In this document: positions 1 through 9,321 of the stretch, in pieces | Layout of the letters: every line of letters begins with the position of its first letter | Numbering within the stretch: position 1 is the first letter of the stretch | Source of the DNA: Advenella kashmirensis W13003 | GTDB taxonomy: Bacteria > Pseudomonadota > Gammaproteobacteria > Burkholderiales > Burkholderiaceae_B | Assembly (NCBI RefSeq): GCF_000506985.1 | Contig: NZ_KI650979.1 | Span: forward strand, 1,984,710 to 2,048,709 | DNA length: 64,000 bases | Direction of reading: 5' to 3' | Made by a program: the position numbers and the translations under genes | Notes under the pieces: generated by a model | Databases searched by the model: none | What the model was told of the DNA's origin: nothing | The model's input: only the letters and a program-made list of their open reading frames with translations

Positions 1-1199
1 CCGAGTTTACCGGGCGTATCTGTCCGGCGCCGTGCGAGGAAGCCTGTACTCTCAATATCAACAACGATCCGGTCGGCATCAAATCCATTGAACATGCCAT
101 CATTGACAAAGGTTGGGAGCAAGGCTGGGTCGTGCCCGAACCGCCGCTGCGAAAAAGCGGTAAAAAGGTGGCGATTATCGGTTCCGGTCCGGCCGGCCTG
201 GCTGCTGCGCAACAGTTGGCACGCGTGGGTCACAGTGTGACCGTATTTGAAAAGAGCAATCGCATCGGCGGCCTGTTGCGTTACGGTATCCCGGATTTCA
301 AACTGGATAAAAACCTGATCGAACGTCGTGTGTCCCAGATGGAGGCAGAAGGCGTTGAATTTCAGGCGTCTACCTATGTCGGCGCGACGGGTGCGGTGAC
401 CGAAGACGGGCTCAATGTGGTCACGACCGAGCAGTTGCATGAGCAGTTCGACGCGGTCGTGATGGCCGGCGGCTCCGAGACGCCACGCGATCTGCCTGTG
501 CCCGGGCGCGAGCTGGCCGGGGTTCATTTTGCGATGGATTTTCTGCGCCAGCAGAATAAACGCAACGCGGGCGACCGCATCAGCAACCAGATCTCGGCTG
601 CCGGCAAGCACGTTATCGTGATTGGCGGGGGCGATACGGGGTCGGACTGTGTCGGAACCAGTAACCGTCAGGGGGCAGCGTCCGTCACGCAGATCGAGCT
701 TATGCCCCGCCCGCCGGAGCATGAGAACAAGGCGCTGACCTGGCCTTACTGGCCGGCCAAGCTGCGTACCTCGTCTTCTCACCAGGAAGGTTGCGAGCGC
801 GATTGGGCCATTACCACCAAATGCTTTAAGGGTGAAAAAGGCAAGGTTAAAAAGCTGGTGTGCACGCGGGTCGAATGGATCAAGGACGACACCACCGGGC
901 AGATGAAAATGCAGGAAGTCGAGGGCTCGGAATTCGAGCTGAAGGCGGATCTGGTATTTCTGGCCATGGGGTTTGTCTCGCCGGTGGCGGCGGTACTGGA
1001 GGCGCTGGGCGTAGAGAAAGACCAGCGCGGCAATGTCAGGGCCAATGTCGAGAACTATCGCACCTCGGTAGACAAAGTGTTCGCAGCTGGGGATATGCGG
1101 CGCGGTCAATCTCTGGTAGTCTGGGCGATTCGCGAAGGTCGTCAGTGCGCCCGCGCGGTCGATGAGTTCCTGATGGGAGCGTCGCTGCTGCCGCGCTAG
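1..1199 (+). CDS. gltD: Glutamate synthase small subunit, 3'-terminal part
   Basis: The frame is open from base 3 and cut by the window edge; about 398 codons remain. GltD passes electrons from NADPH through FAD and iron-sulfur centres to GltB, which makes glutamate from glutamine and 2-oxoglutarate in the cytosol. Visible: the cysteine cluster CPAPCEEAC near the left edge (iron-sulfur ligands), the first nucleotide-binding loop [10 protein letters not shown], a second one GGGDTGSDC, and the late FAD-contact [20 protein letters not shown]. The GTG at 132 lies inside the gene. gltB is presumably upstream, outside the window. A strong terminator follows at 1273. Confidence 0.95.
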   Translation, partial: EFTGRICPAPCEEACTLNINNDPVGIKSIEHAIIDKGWEQGWVVPEPPLRKSGKKVAIIGSGPAGLAAAQQLARVGHSVTVFEKSNRIGGLLRYGIPDFKLDKNLIERRVSQMEAEGVEFQASTYVGATGAVTEDGLNVVTTEQLHEQFDAVVMAGGSETPRDLPVPGRELAGVHFAMDFLRQQNKRNAGDRISNQISAAGKHVIVIGGGDTGSDCVGTSNRQGAASVTQIELMPRPPEHENKALTWPYWPAKLRTSSSHQEGCERDWAITTKCFKGEKGKVKKLVCTRVEWIKDDTTGQMKMQEVEGSEFELKADLVFLAMGFVSPVAAVLEALGVEKDQRGNVRANVENYRTSVDKVFAAGDMRRGQSLVVWAIREGRQCARAVDEFLMGASLLPR

Positions 1200-1206
1200 T
1201 TTCTAT

Positions 1207-1255
1207 ACCGCCTGCGTTTTGCAGTTGTTACGCTGCATTACGCAAAACAGGCGGT
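1207..1255 (+). repeat. Long bulged hairpin downstream of gltD
   Basis: The arms 1207-1222 and 1242-1255 pair over 14 bp (ACCGCCTG then TTTTGC against GCAAAAC and AGGCGGT) with a two-base bulge at 1215-1216. No T-run follows, so it is not a simple terminator; it may protect the 3' end of the gltD message or be an intergenic repeat. Confidence 0.55.
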
Positions 1256-1272
1256 TCAAGTCGATCGTCTGT

Positions 1273-1318
1273 GCGAAAGAGCCTGTTTGCAAGCTGCGGC
1301 AGGCGCTTTCGCATTTTT
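1273..1318 (+). terminator. Rho-independent terminator of the glt operon
   Basis: Stem GCGAAAG-a-GCCTG (1273-1285) pairs with CAGGC-g-CTTTCGC (1300-1312), followed by a T-run from 1314. It separates gltD from the mla genes. Confidence 0.8.
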
Positions 1319-1329
1319 GCATTTGTTTT

Positions 1330-1358
1330 TTCAACAACTCCGCCTAAACAGATACAAT
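1330..1358 (+). promoter_or_regulatory. Candidate promoter of the mla operon
   Basis: TACAAT at 1353-1358 is a good -10. A weak -35, TTCAAC at 1330-1335, lies 17 bp upstream. It sits between the glt terminator and the mlaF start at 1387. Confidence 0.4.
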
Positions 1359-1386
1359 AGGGTCTCTTTTTCAAGAAATTTCTTTG

Positions 1387-2223
1387 ATGACAGTAGAGTC
1401 ACGTCACTCCTCCCCGCCGGTCATCCGGTTTGCGGATGTCACCCTCGGTTACGATACACGCGTCATTTTGCGGGATCTCAGTCTCGAAGTATATAAAGGC
1501 GAAGTCGTTGCGTTAATTGGTGGCTCCGGTTCCGGTAAAACCACCCTGTTGCGTGCCGCGACGGGGCAAATTCGCGCCCAAAAGGGGACCGTCACGGTCT
1601 TCGATCAGGATGTCAACCGCATGACGCCCCAGCAACTGGGGGCGGTGCGTCGACGTATGGGTGTGCTGTTTCAACAGGGCGCCTTGTTTACCGACCTGAG
1701 CGTTTTTGATAACGTGGCTTTTCCCCTGCGTGAATTGAGTCACGACAGCGAAGCGGTGATTCTGGACAAAGTGCTGGACAAGCTGGACCAGGTCGGCCTG
1801 AAGCGCGCCGCACACCTGAGTGTGTCGGAGATTTCCGGCGGCATGGCCCGTCGTGTCGCATTAGCCCGGGCAATTGTGCTGGAGCCCGAGATTATTTTGT
1901 TCGATGAGCCTTTTGCCGGGCTGGATCCTATTTCCCTGGGCATGACGGCCCGTCTGATTCGACGTCTGACCGATAAACTGGGTTGCGCTACTGTTCTGAT
2001 TACCCACGACCTTGAAGAATCTTTTCTGATTGCCGACCAGGTCTATATGGTCGGCGACGGCAGCTTGGTGGTATCGGGTACGCCTGAGCAGGTGCGGCAA
2101 ACCGACAATACGCTGGCGCGACAGTTTCTCAAGGGTGCCTCCAGCGGGCCGGTGGTGTTCGAATATCCGCCGTCGGCGGACTTTGACCGCTGGCTGAGTC
2201 GTCATCGCGGAGGTTTGGAATGA
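1387..2223 (+). CDS. mlaF: Phospholipid transport ABC ATPase MlaF
   Basis: This is the ATPase that drives MlaE in the inner-membrane MlaFED complex, which moves phospholipids between inner and outer membranes. It has 278 residues. Walker A GGSGSGKT is at 45-52, the signature SGGM at 150-153, Walker B IILFDEP at 169-175, D-loop AGLD at 177-180 and switch His207. I chose ATG at 1387 over the TTG just before it; no clear Shine-Dalgarno sequence is visible. The stop overlaps the mlaE start (ATGA), so the two are translationally coupled. Confidence 0.93.
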   Translation: MTVESRHSSPPVIRFADVTLGYDTRVILRDLSLEVYKGEVVALIGGSGSGKTTLLRAATGQIRAQKGTVTVFDQDVNRMTPQQLGAVRRRMGVLFQQGALFTDLSVFDNVAFPLRELSHDSEAVILDKVLDKLDQVGLKRAAHLSVSEISGGMARRVALARAIVLEPEIILFDEPFAGLDPISLGMTARLIRRLTDKLGCATVLITHDLEESFLIADQVYMVGDGSLVVSGTPEQVRQTDNTLARQFLKGASSGPVVFEYPPSADFDRWLSRHRGGLE

Positions 2224-3002
2224 TCGTCCGATTCATTACCGCGCTGGGATCGCGTATTACCGGGCCGATTCTGACGCTTGGTATTTTTTTCCGGTTTTTC
2301 ATGGCTGTGCTGGCACGCACCAGCGTGGTCTTCAAGCGCCCCCGGCTGGTGATTGAGCAGATCCACTTCATCGGCAATTATTCGCTGATTATTATTGCCG
2401 TGTCCGGTTTGTTTGTAGGCTTTGTCCTGGGCCTGCAGGGCTATTACACCCTGACCCGGTATGGGTCGGAAGAGGCGCTGGGCGTGATGGTCGCGCTTGG
2501 TCTGGTGCGCGAACTGGGACCGGTGGTCACGGCCCTCTTGTTTGCGGGCCGGGCGGGGACCTCCATTACGGCGGAAATCGGCCTGATGAAGGCGGGCGAG
2601 CAGATTGCCGCGATTGAAGTGATGGGCATTAACCCGCTGCGACGTATTGTTGTGCCCCGTTTCTGGGGTGGTGTGATCGCCATGCCGATTCTCGCCCTGA
2701 TTTTTTCGGCGGTTGGCATTATCGGCGGCTGGCTGGTCGCAGTTGTGCTGATTGGCGTGGACGGCGGCTCCTTCTGGTCGCAGATGCAAAGCGCGGTCGA
2801 TATCCGCAATGATATTTTGGCGGGCTTTATCAAAAGCGTCGTATTCGGCCTGGCAGTGATGCTCGTTTCAGTTTATGAGGGCTGGATGTCGCGCCCGACG
2901 CCCGAAGGGGTGGCGCGGGCCACCACAAGTACGGTCGTGGTCAGTTCGCTGTTAGTGCTGGCGCTCGATTTCCTGCTCACCGCAGTGATGTTCGGTGGAT
3001 AG
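2220..3002 (+). CDS. mlaE: Phospholipid transport permease MlaE
   Basis: Inner-membrane permease of the MlaFED lipid transporter, 260 residues, the family's usual length. It has an amphipathic N-terminus and about five hydrophobic segments. The MlaE core signature is recognisable around residues 90-140 (ALGLVRELGPVVTALLFAGR, then the stretch TAEIGLMKAGEQI). It overlaps mlaF by four bases and is followed 40 bp later by mlaD. Confidence 0.94.
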   Translation: MIVRFITALGSRITGPILTLGIFFRFFMAVLARTSVVFKRPRLVIEQIHFIGNYSLIIIAVSGLFVGFVLGLQGYYTLTRYGSEEALGVMVALGLVRELGPVVTALLFAGRAGTSITAEIGLMKAGEQIAAIEVMGINPLRRIVVPRFWGGVIAMPILALIFSAVGIIGGWLVAVVLIGVDGGSFWSQMQSAVDIRNDILAGFIKSVVFGLAVMLVSVYEGWMSRPTPEGVARATTSTVVVSSLLVLALDFLLTAVMFGG

Positions 3003-3042
3003 TCGCAATCGGCGGCGTGTACACGATAAAGGTTGAATTCAA

Positions 3043-3588
3043 ATGAGTAAGAAAACAGATTTTCTGGTTGGGTTGTTCGTATTGCTGGGTATCGTAGCGG
3101 CCATTTTCATGATGCTGCAGGCCGGTAACCTCAAGACATTCTCCATCGGGCAAACGTACCACGTGAGCGCCAAATTTGAAAATATCGGCGCGCTCAAGGT
3201 GCGTTCGCCCGTTAAAAGCAACGGGGTCGTGGTGGGACGCGTTGTGAGCATCGCCTTTGATAATAAAGAGTTCAAGGCTCTGGTGGGCATGGATATCGAA
3301 GAGGGCTATGTGTTTCCTGAAGACAGTTCGGCATCGATCATGACCTCCGGCTTGCTGGGCGAACAGTATGTGGGTCTCACCCCCGGCGCGGATGAGAAAA
3401 ATCTGGCTGACAACAGTGAAATTACGTATACGCAAAGCGCGGTGGTGCTGGAAGAGCTGATCAGCAAATTCCTGTTTTCCAAGGCCGAGTCTGAAGGCTC
3501 GGCCGGACCGGGCGCCAGTGATCCGGGGCAGTCGCAGAATGCGCCGCCGCTGACGCCACCGTCATCTGCGCCTGCACCCGTGCAATGA
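3043..3588 (+). CDS. mlaD: MCE-domain lipid-binding protein MlaD
   Basis: Membrane-anchored MCE protein forming the periplasmic hexameric ring on MlaE. It has 181 residues: a short basic N-terminus, one anchor helix at about 6-27, a single MCE domain at about 38-118 (YHVSAKFENIGALKVRSPVK), and a Gly/Pro/Ser-rich tail after residue 150. A GAATTCAA-type weak ribosome site precedes the ATG. It is the third gene of the mla operon. Confidence 0.93.
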   Translation: MSKKTDFLVGLFVLLGIVAAIFMMLQAGNLKTFSIGQTYHVSAKFENIGALKVRSPVKSNGVVVGRVVSIAFDNKEFKALVGMDIEEGYVFPEDSSASIMTSGLLGEQYVGLTPGADEKNLADNSEITYTQSAVVLEELISKFLFSKAESEGSAGPGASDPGQSQNAPPLTPPSSAPAPVQ

Positions 3589-3703
3589 CACTGGATTTAC
3601 TGGTATAGTTGAACGAAAGCAAGAGTTGGGCGGCATGGAGTCGCGTGCCAAAAGCACAAGGGGTCTTTTGTCGTGCCCGTCAAAATAAAATATTGAGTCT
3701 CGT

Positions 3704-4699
3704 ATGAAACAAACACAAATGCGTCTGGTCGGCCTGGGCTCTGTGCTGGCGTTGCTTGCCGGGTGTGCATCCGTCAAAAATCCCACTCCGGAAGATCCGC
3801 TGGAAAGCTACAACCGTAGCATGTTCGCGTTCAATGACGCGGTCGACCGCAACCTGCTGACGCCTGTCGCCAAGGGCTACCAGGCTGTGGTGCCCAGCCC
3901 GGTACGAACCTGCGTCACCAATATTTTCAACAATTTCGGTGATATCTGGTCAGGCGTGAACAGTTTCCTGCAGGGGCGTGGCCTGGATTCGGTCAACACC
4001 TTTGGCCGGGTGCTGTTCAATACCACCATGGGTCTGGGCGGATGTATCGACGTGGCATCCATGAAAGGGGCGCCGCGCATTCAGAATGATTTCGGCACCA
4101 CCCTTGGCGTATGGGGCGTTGGTCAGGGTCCTTACTTTGTCCTGCCGCTGCTGGGGCCGTCCACCATCCGCGATACCGCAGGTACGATCGGCGACGGCTT
4201 TGGCAGCGCTGCGGTCTATGCCTCTCCGGGCGCTATTAATGATGTGCCTGTACGCAATACCGTCTGGGGCATCAGTTTTGTCAATACGCGCGCCAATCTG
4301 CTCAATGCCAGCGATCTGCTGGATGATGTGGCACTGGATCGCTACAGTTTCCTGCGTGATGCATATTTGCAACGTCGCCAGGCGCAATTGAATCAAAAAT
4401 TGGGACCGGTTGTGCTGGATGCGCCGGATGATCAGAAACAGGGTGGCGGCAATCTGCCGGTCTACGATGATCCCGAAGCCGGCGGTACGGCTGGCGGTAA
4501 TGGCGCCCGCCCTGCAGCCAACCCTAATCTGCCGGTCTATGATGATCCGGAAGCGCCGGCCGCTGATACGTCGGGCCAGACCAGCGCTATGCCTGCGTCA
4601 GGCGCCGTCAGTCCGTCCGGGCAGGGTCGCGCCAGTACGCCAGCCGCCCCGGCAGCGGACCCGTCCCTGCCGGTGTATACGGACCCTGAAGCCAAATAA
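3704..4699 (+). CDS. mlaA: Outer-membrane lipoprotein MlaA (VacJ) with repeat tail
   Basis: MlaA removes mislocalised phospholipids from the outer leaflet and hands them to MlaC. The protein has 331 residues, against about 250 in E. coli. A lipoprotein signal ends in LLAG-Cys21. The MlaA domain covers about 30-232 (ESYNRSMFAFNDAVDR, FGTTLGVWGVGQGPYFVLPL). The extra C-terminal 90 residues carry three copies of (N/S)LPVY(D/T)DPEA at 250-259, 275-284 and 321-330, separated by Gly/Ala/Pro-rich linkers. Placing mlaA between mlaD and mlaC is usual in Burkholderiales. The function of the tail is unknown. Confidence 0.93.
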   Translation: MKQTQMRLVGLGSVLALLAGCASVKNPTPEDPLESYNRSMFAFNDAVDRNLLTPVAKGYQAVVPSPVRTCVTNIFNNFGDIWSGVNSFLQGRGLDSVNTFGRVLFNTTMGLGGCIDVASMKGAPRIQNDFGTTLGVWGVGQGPYFVLPLLGPSTIRDTAGTIGDGFGSAAVYASPGAINDVPVRNTVWGISFVNTRANLLNASDLLDDVALDRYSFLRDAYLQRRQAQLNQKLGPVVLDAPDDQKQGGGNLPVYDDPEAGGTAGGNGARPAANPNLPVYDDPEAPAADTSGQTSAMPASGAVSPSGQGRASTPAAPAADPSLPVYTDPEAK

Positions 4700-4714
4700 A
4701 TGCGTACGCGCTAC

Positions 4715-4762
4715 AACAGCCTGAAACCGGATTGATCACCCATTCCTTTCAGGCTGTTTCAT
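4715..4762 (+). terminator. Hairpin after mlaA, possible terminator
   Basis: A perfect 12-bp stem, AACAGCCTGAAA (4715-4726) against TTTCAGGCTGTT (4747-4758), is followed only by TCATT. It may partly terminate or process the message between mlaA and mlaC. Confidence 0.5.
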
Positions 4763-4885
4763 TCGGCAGGTTCTTTTACTCTTGCTGACATTTCCCGTGT
4801 ATTCTCGGAAATACAATGAGTCCATTGGGCAGAAACGGGGGCGTCCGCACTGCCGCGTTACAGATCAGAAAGAAGGAGATCACGT

Positions 4886-5494
4886 ATGAAATTCGCAGGT
4901 ATTCTCAAGACCAGCCAGGTTGCCATAATGGCCGGCTTCCTTTCGGCTGGTGCCATGCAGGCTGCGGTAGCTGCCCAGGACCCGAATCAGTTCGTCGAAA
5001 AAATTGCCAACGACACCTTGCAGGCCGTCAACCAGAACAATGCAGCCAAAAGTGGTGATATCGGCGCCATTAACGGTATTGTGACCCAGTACCTGATGCC
5101 GCACATCAATATGGAAAAAACCACCCGCCTGGCCGTCGGTCAGCCCTGGCGCCAGGCGACACCAGAGCAGCGCTCCGCCCTGGTCAACGGTTTCAAGCAG
5201 ACGCTGCTGCGCACATATAGCGGTGCGTTCCGCAATGTGACGCCCAGCACGACCATCACCATGCAGCCATTCCGTGGCAACGCCAATGCCAGCGATGTGG
5301 TTGTGCGCTCCACCATTACGGCCGGCCAGGGTCCGGTTTCTGTGGACTACCGCCTGGAAAAATCCGGCAACGGCTGGAAGATCTACGATCTGAACGTGGA
5401 AAATATCTGGCTGATCCAGAATTACCGCAACCAGTTTGCCGGACAGATTTCGCAAGGCGGTATTGATGGGCTGATCAAAGCACTCAATCGCTGA
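4886..5494 (+). CDS. mlaC: Periplasmic phospholipid-binding protein MlaC
   Basis: Soluble carrier that shuttles phospholipid between the MlaA complex and MlaFED. It has 202 residues with a Sec signal peptide of about 29 residues (ending near AVAA) and the MlaC/Ttg2D fold. A strong AAGGAGAT ribosome site precedes the ATG. It is separated from mlaA by 186 bp that hold a hairpin. In related genomes mlaB (STAS domain) usually follows; here a terminator follows at once. Confidence 0.93.
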   Translation: MKFAGILKTSQVAIMAGFLSAGAMQAAVAAQDPNQFVEKIANDTLQAVNQNNAAKSGDIGAINGIVTQYLMPHINMEKTTRLAVGQPWRQATPEQRSALVNGFKQTLLRTYSGAFRNVTPSTTITMQPFRGNANASDVVVRSTITAGQGPVSVDYRLEKSGNGWKIYDLNVENIWLIQNYRNQFAGQISQGGIDGLIKALNR

Positions 5495-5520
5495 TTGCAC
5501 AGGTGTTTGGGCTATAATCA

Positions 5521-5556
5521 AATGCTTGCTTCATTGGTGAAGCAAGCATTTTTTTA
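5521..5556 (+). terminator. Rho-independent terminator after mlaC
   Basis: A perfect 13-bp stem, AATGCTTGCTTCA (5521-5533) against TGAAGCAAGCATT (5538-5550), with loop TTGG and then a T-run. It ends only five bases before the next gene's ATG. A TATAAT (5513-5518) lies just upstream of the hairpin and could start the next transcript inside the left arm. Confidence 0.9.
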
Positions 5557-5561
5557 TATTC

Positions 5562-6359
5562 ATGTCAGCCGTCCACGTCCAACATCTCTCCAAAGTCTAT
5601 CACAGTGCCCACAGCGCCGGCTGGCGGCGTTTTCTGCCATCGCGGGCCCCTGCAGCGCGCGAGCCGTTCCGGGCGCTCAACGATGTCAGTTTCACCGTGC
5701 AGGAAGGCGAGTTCTTCGGCCTGCTCGGTCCCAACGGCGCCGGCAAGACTACACTGATTTCCCTGCTGGCCGGGTTGTCTCGGCCTACCCAGGGCACAGC
5801 CAGTATTTGCGGTTTCGATGTCGCTACCCAGTACAAAGAGGCGCGCCGTTCGCTGGGCGTTGTGCCGCAGGAACTGGTCTACGACCCGTTTTTCACGGTC
5901 CGTGAGACCCTCAGAATTCAATCGGGTTACTTCGGTATTCACCGTAACGACGACTGGATCGACGAAATTCTGTTCAATCTGGGCCTGTCCGATAAGGCCG
6001 ACGCCAATATGCGGGCCCTGTCCGGCGGTATGAAACGCCGGGTACTGGTGGCCCAGGCGCTGGTGCATCGGCCGCCCGTCATCATTCTGGACGAACCCAC
6101 TGCGGGCGTTGATGTAGACTTGCGTCGCAGCTTGTGGGACTTTATTGTGCGCCTGAACAAAAGCGGCCACACGATCATGCTGACGACCCACTATCTGGAA
6201 GAGGCCGAGGCCCTGTGCAACCGGATCGCGCTGCTCAAGCGCGGCCAGATTATCGCCCTGGATACCACGCAGGCGCTTATGGCCCGCGTAGGCGGACAGG
6301 ACCTGGAAGAGGCATTTGTGCACATCATGCACAATGGCCTGCAGGAGGTTGCTGCATAA
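5562..6359 (+). CDS. ABC exporter ATP-binding protein (YadG type)
   Basis: ATP-binding subunit of a two-gene ABC-2 exporter, 265 residues. Walker A GPNGAGKT is at 56-63; signature LSGGMKRR and Walker B VIILDEP follow, with switch HY in LTTHYLEEAEAL. An insert rich in Arg/Pro/Ala (about 20-36) lies between the first strand and the core. No Shine-Dalgarno sequence is visible because the terminator T-run abuts the start. The substrate is unknown. The stop shares one base with the permease start. Confidence 0.88.
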   Translation: MSAVHVQHLSKVYHSAHSAGWRRFLPSRAPAAREPFRALNDVSFTVQEGEFFGLLGPNGAGKTTLISLLAGLSRPTQGTASICGFDVATQYKEARRSLGVVPQELVYDPFFTVRETLRIQSGYFGIHRNDDWIDEILFNLGLSDKADANMRALSGGMKRRVLVAQALVHRPPVIILDEPTAGVDVDLRRSLWDFIVRLNKSGHTIMLTTHYLEEAEALCNRIALLKRGQIIALDTTQALMARVGGQDLEEAFVHIMHNGLQEVAA

Positions 6360-7144
6360 TGAACGCCCTGCAAAAAGACATCAAATTCGGTTCGGGCTTT
6401 CCGACCCTGCTGTACAAGGAACTGTTGCGCTTCTGGAAGGTCGCTGCCCAGACGGTGGCTGCGCCCGTCATCACGGCCATGCTGTACCTGCTCGTCTTTG
6501 CGCATGTGCTGGAAGATCGCGTCAGAATGTACGATGCGGTTCCGTACACCGCGTTTCTGATTCCGGGGCTCATGATGATGAGCATGCTGCAGAACGCGTT
6601 CGCCAATCCCTCGTCGTCACTCATACAAAGCCGCATCACCGGTAATCTGGTGTTTGTATTGCTGCCGCCCCTGTCCCATTACGAATTTTTTGCGGCCTAT
6701 GTGATTGCCGCCGTGCTGCGAGGCTTGTGCGTCGGATTGGGTATCTGGATCGTGGCCTCGTTTTTCGTGCCCATGTGGCCGGCCAGTGTGCTGTGGGTGC
6801 TGGTATTCGCGGTGCTGTCCTGTTGCATCCTGGCGGTGCTGGGCATTATTGCCGGTCTGTGGTCGGAAAAGTTCGACCAGCTGGCGGCCTTCCAGAATTT
6901 CCTGATCATGCCCGCTACGTTTTTGTCTGGCGTGTTCTACTCCATTCATTCATTGCCGGCTTTCTGGCAATCGGTCTCGCATTGGAACCCCGTTTTCTAT
7001 ATGATTGACGGATTCCGTTACGGCTTTTTCGAAGTATCGGATGTCTCGCCCTGGCACAGTGTTGCCGTGGTTGCGGCGTTTTTTGTGTTGCTCTCTGCCT
7101 GTGCCCTGCGGTTGCTGTCGCGGGGATATAAACTCCGGACATAA
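6359..7144 (+). CDS. ABC-2 type permease (YadH type)
   Basis: Membrane partner of the preceding ATPase, 261 residues from the ATG at 6359 (TAATG overlap). It has about six hydrophobic segments and the ABC-2 permease pattern (LIPGLMMMSMLQNAF; NFLIMPATFLSGVFYSIHSLP). The substrate cannot be read from sequence. Pairs like this sit between mla and murA in many Burkholderiales, so an envelope role is plausible but is inference. Confidence 0.88.
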   Translation: MNALQKDIKFGSGFPTLLYKELLRFWKVAAQTVAAPVITAMLYLLVFAHVLEDRVRMYDAVPYTAFLIPGLMMMSMLQNAFANPSSSLIQSRITGNLVFVLLPPLSHYEFFAAYVIAAVLRGLCVGLGIWIVASFFVPMWPASVLWVLVFAVLSCCILAVLGIIAGLWSEKFDQLAAFQNFLIMPATFLSGVFYSIHSLPAFWQSVSHWNPVFYMIDGFRYGFFEVSDVSPWHSVAVVAAFFVLLSACALRLLSRGYKLRT

Positions 7145-7146
7145 CT

Positions 7147-7389
7147 ATGTTACCTACTCCTCAACAGATTCAGGACTATATCGAATCGCACCTGCCTTGT
7201 GAGCATATCGAAGTAAGCGGCGACGGCTCGCATTTCGAGGCGCTGATTGTCAGCGCCGCGTTCGAAGGCAAACGCCTGATTGCCCGGCATCAGGTGGTTT
7301 ACGCGGCGCTGGGCGACCGGATGAAAGAGGAAATTCACGCGCTTTCCATGAAGACACTGACACCCGACGAGTACCGCAAGCATGGATAA
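7147..7389 (+). CDS. BolA/IbaG-family protein
   Basis: Small cytosolic protein of 80 residues with the BolA fold. Its family binds monothiol glutaredoxins and iron-sulfur clusters or regulates transcription. The end of the fold, [20 protein letters not shown], is typical. It overlaps the murA start by eight bases. In E. coli ibaG is likewise next to murA, which supports the IbaG subtype. Confidence 0.88.
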   Translation: MLPTPQQIQDYIESHLPCEHIEVSGDGSHFEALIVSAAFEGKRLIARHQVVYAALGDRMKEEIHALSMKTLTPDEYRKHG

Positions 7390-8638
7390 ACTGAAAATCA
7401 TCGGCGGGCGCCGCCTGAACGGGGAGATTACCGTGTCAGGCGCCAAGAATGCGGCATTGCCGATTCTGTGCGCCGCACTGCTGACCAGCGATCCGGTGAC
7501 CCTGCGCAATGTCCCGCAACTGAATGACATCAGCACTACGCTGCGCCTGCTTGCCGACCTGGGTGTCAAAACCCGGCAGGAAGAGGGCGGCGTTGTCCAT
7601 TTGCAGGCGGATCAGATCACCAATCTGGAAGCGTCCTATGAACTGGTCAAGACCATGAGGGCGTCCATTCTTGTGCTGGGACCGTTGCTGACCCGCTTCG
7701 GTCAGGCCAAGGTCAGTCTGCCGGGCGGATGCTCCATTGGACAGCGGCCGGTGGATCAGCATATCAAGGGTCTGACGGCGCTGGGCGCAGAGATCACGGT
7801 GGAACATGGGTTTGTCGTGGCCAATGCCACGCGCCTGCAGGGAGCGCCCATTGTGACCGATATGGTGACGGTAGGCGGAACCGAACAGTTCCTGATGGCT
7901 GCGGCGCTGGCCAAGGGACAGACGGTGCTGGAAAATGCCGCCCGCGAACCCGAGGTGGTGGATCTGGCCGAAATGCTGATTTCCATGGGCGCCCGCATAT
8001 CCGGTCATGGCACGGATCGTATTATTATCGATGGTGTGGACAGCCTGCATGGTACCGATTACACGGTGGTGCCGGATCGGATCGAAGCCGGTTCTTTCCT
8101 GTGCGCTGTGGGCGCCACGGGCGGCGACATCATGCTGCGTAATGCGGCACCTGATACCATGGGCGCCACCCTCGACAAACTGATCGATGCCGGCCTGACG
8201 ATCGAGACCGGCGCCGACTGGATCCGCGCCTCCATGCAGGGTCGGCCCCGGGCAGTGGGTTTCCGGACCCGCGAATACCCCGGATTTCCGACAGACATGC
8301 AGGCTCAGCTGCTGGCCATGAATACTGTTGCCGAAGGCACGGCCGTCGTTGCAGAAAATATCTTCGAAAACCGCTACATGCACGTTCCCGAATTAATGCG
8401 GATGGGCGCCGATATCGAACTTGACGGCCATACGGCGGTCGTCAACGGCGTCGAGCAACTGATGGGTGCCCAGGTCATGGCGACCGACTTGCGGGCCTCG
8501 GCCAGCCTTGTCATTGCCGGCCTGGCGGCCAAGGGCGAAACACTCATCGACCGGATCTATCATCTGGATCGCGGTTACGAAAAAATGGAAGACAAGCTGC
8601 AGGCGGTCGGCGCCGATATTCAGCGACTGCGGAGCTGA
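7382..8638 (+). CDS. murA: UDP-N-acetylglucosamine 1-carboxyvinyltransferase
   Basis: First committed enzyme of peptidoglycan synthesis; transfers enolpyruvate from PEP to UDP-GlcNAc in the cytosol. It has 418 residues, the normal length. Lys22 in SGAKNAALP and catalytic Cys117 in [10 protein letters not shown] are present, so it should be fosfomycin-sensitive. It overlaps the bolA-type gene and is followed five bases later by hisG, so his genes are probably read through from here. Confidence 0.97.
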   Translation: MDKLKIIGGRRLNGEITVSGAKNAALPILCAALLTSDPVTLRNVPQLNDISTTLRLLADLGVKTRQEEGGVVHLQADQITNLEASYELVKTMRASILVLGPLLTRFGQAKVSLPGGCSIGQRPVDQHIKGLTALGAEITVEHGFVVANATRLQGAPIVTDMVTVGGTEQFLMAAALAKGQTVLENAAREPEVVDLAEMLISMGARISGHGTDRIIIDGVDSLHGTDYTVVPDRIEAGSFLCAVGATGGDIMLRNAAPDTMGATLDKLIDAGLTIETGADWIRASMQGRPRAVGFRTREYPGFPTDMQAQLLAMNTVAEGTAVVAENIFENRYMHVPELMRMGADIELDGHTAVVNGVEQLMGAQVMATDLRASASLVIAGLAAKGETLIDRIYHLDRGYEKMEDKLQAVGADIQRLRS

Positions 8639-8643
8639 TACAT

Positions 8644-9312
8644 ATGACACAGACGACTCAATTGACGATGGCCCTGTCCAAGGGGCGTATTTTTGAAGAA
8701 ACGCTGCCGCTGCTGGAGCAGGCCGGCATCGTCGTGACCGAGCATCCAGAACAGTCGCGCAAGCTCATTTTGCCCACCAGCCGCGATGATTTGCGGATCC
8801 TGATCGTGCGCGCATCGGATGTGCCTACGTATGTCCAATACGGGGCGGCTGATTTCGGTATCGCCGGCAAGGATGTGCTGTACGAATATGGCAAGGAGCA
8901 TCCCGGCGGCCTCTATCAGCCTATCGATCTGAATATCGCCCGCTGTCGTCTGGCCGTGGCGGTTCGCGATGGTTTTGATTACGAAGCCGCCGTGCGCCAG
9001 GGCGCGCGTTTGCGCGTGGCGACCAAGTACGTCAATGTGGCGCGCGAGCATTTTGCCCGCAAGGGTGTCTATGTTGATATCATTAAGCTTTATGGCTCCA
9101 TGGAGCTGGCACCGCTGGTGGGGCTGGCCGATGCCATCGTCGATGTGGTTTCAACCGGCGGTACCCTGCGTGCCAATGGCCTGGTACCGGTCGAAGACGT
9201 GATGCCTGTGTCTTCCCGGCTGATTGTCAACCAGGCAGCACTCAAGACGCGTGCCGCTGTACTGCAACCCATCCTGGATGCCTTTGAGCGTGCGACGCCC
9301 ACGCAGGAATAA
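8644..9312 (+). CDS. hisG: ATP phosphoribosyltransferase, short form
   Basis: First step of histidine synthesis: joins ATP to PRPP. It has 222 residues and ends without the regulatory C-terminal domain, so it is the short HisG that needs a HisZ partner; no hisZ lies in the window. Family motifs LALSKGR-like ([20 protein letters not shown]) and the PRPP loop region [18 protein letters not shown] are visible. No leader or attenuator precedes it. Confidence 0.96.
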   Translation: MTQTTQLTMALSKGRIFEETLPLLEQAGIVVTEHPEQSRKLILPTSRDDLRILIVRASDVPTYVQYGAADFGIAGKDVLYEYGKEHPGGLYQPIDLNIARCRLAVAVRDGFDYEAAVRQGARLRVATKYVNVAREHFARKGVYVDIIKLYGSMELAPLVGLADAIVDVVSTGGTLRANGLVPVEDVMPVSSRLIVNQAALKTRAAVLQPILDAFERATPTQE

Positions 9313-9321
9313 ATTCACACC

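Noticed and set aside
8600-8650. His-leader attenuator before hisG
   Set aside because: Only five bases separate murA from hisG, with no His-rich leader ORF.
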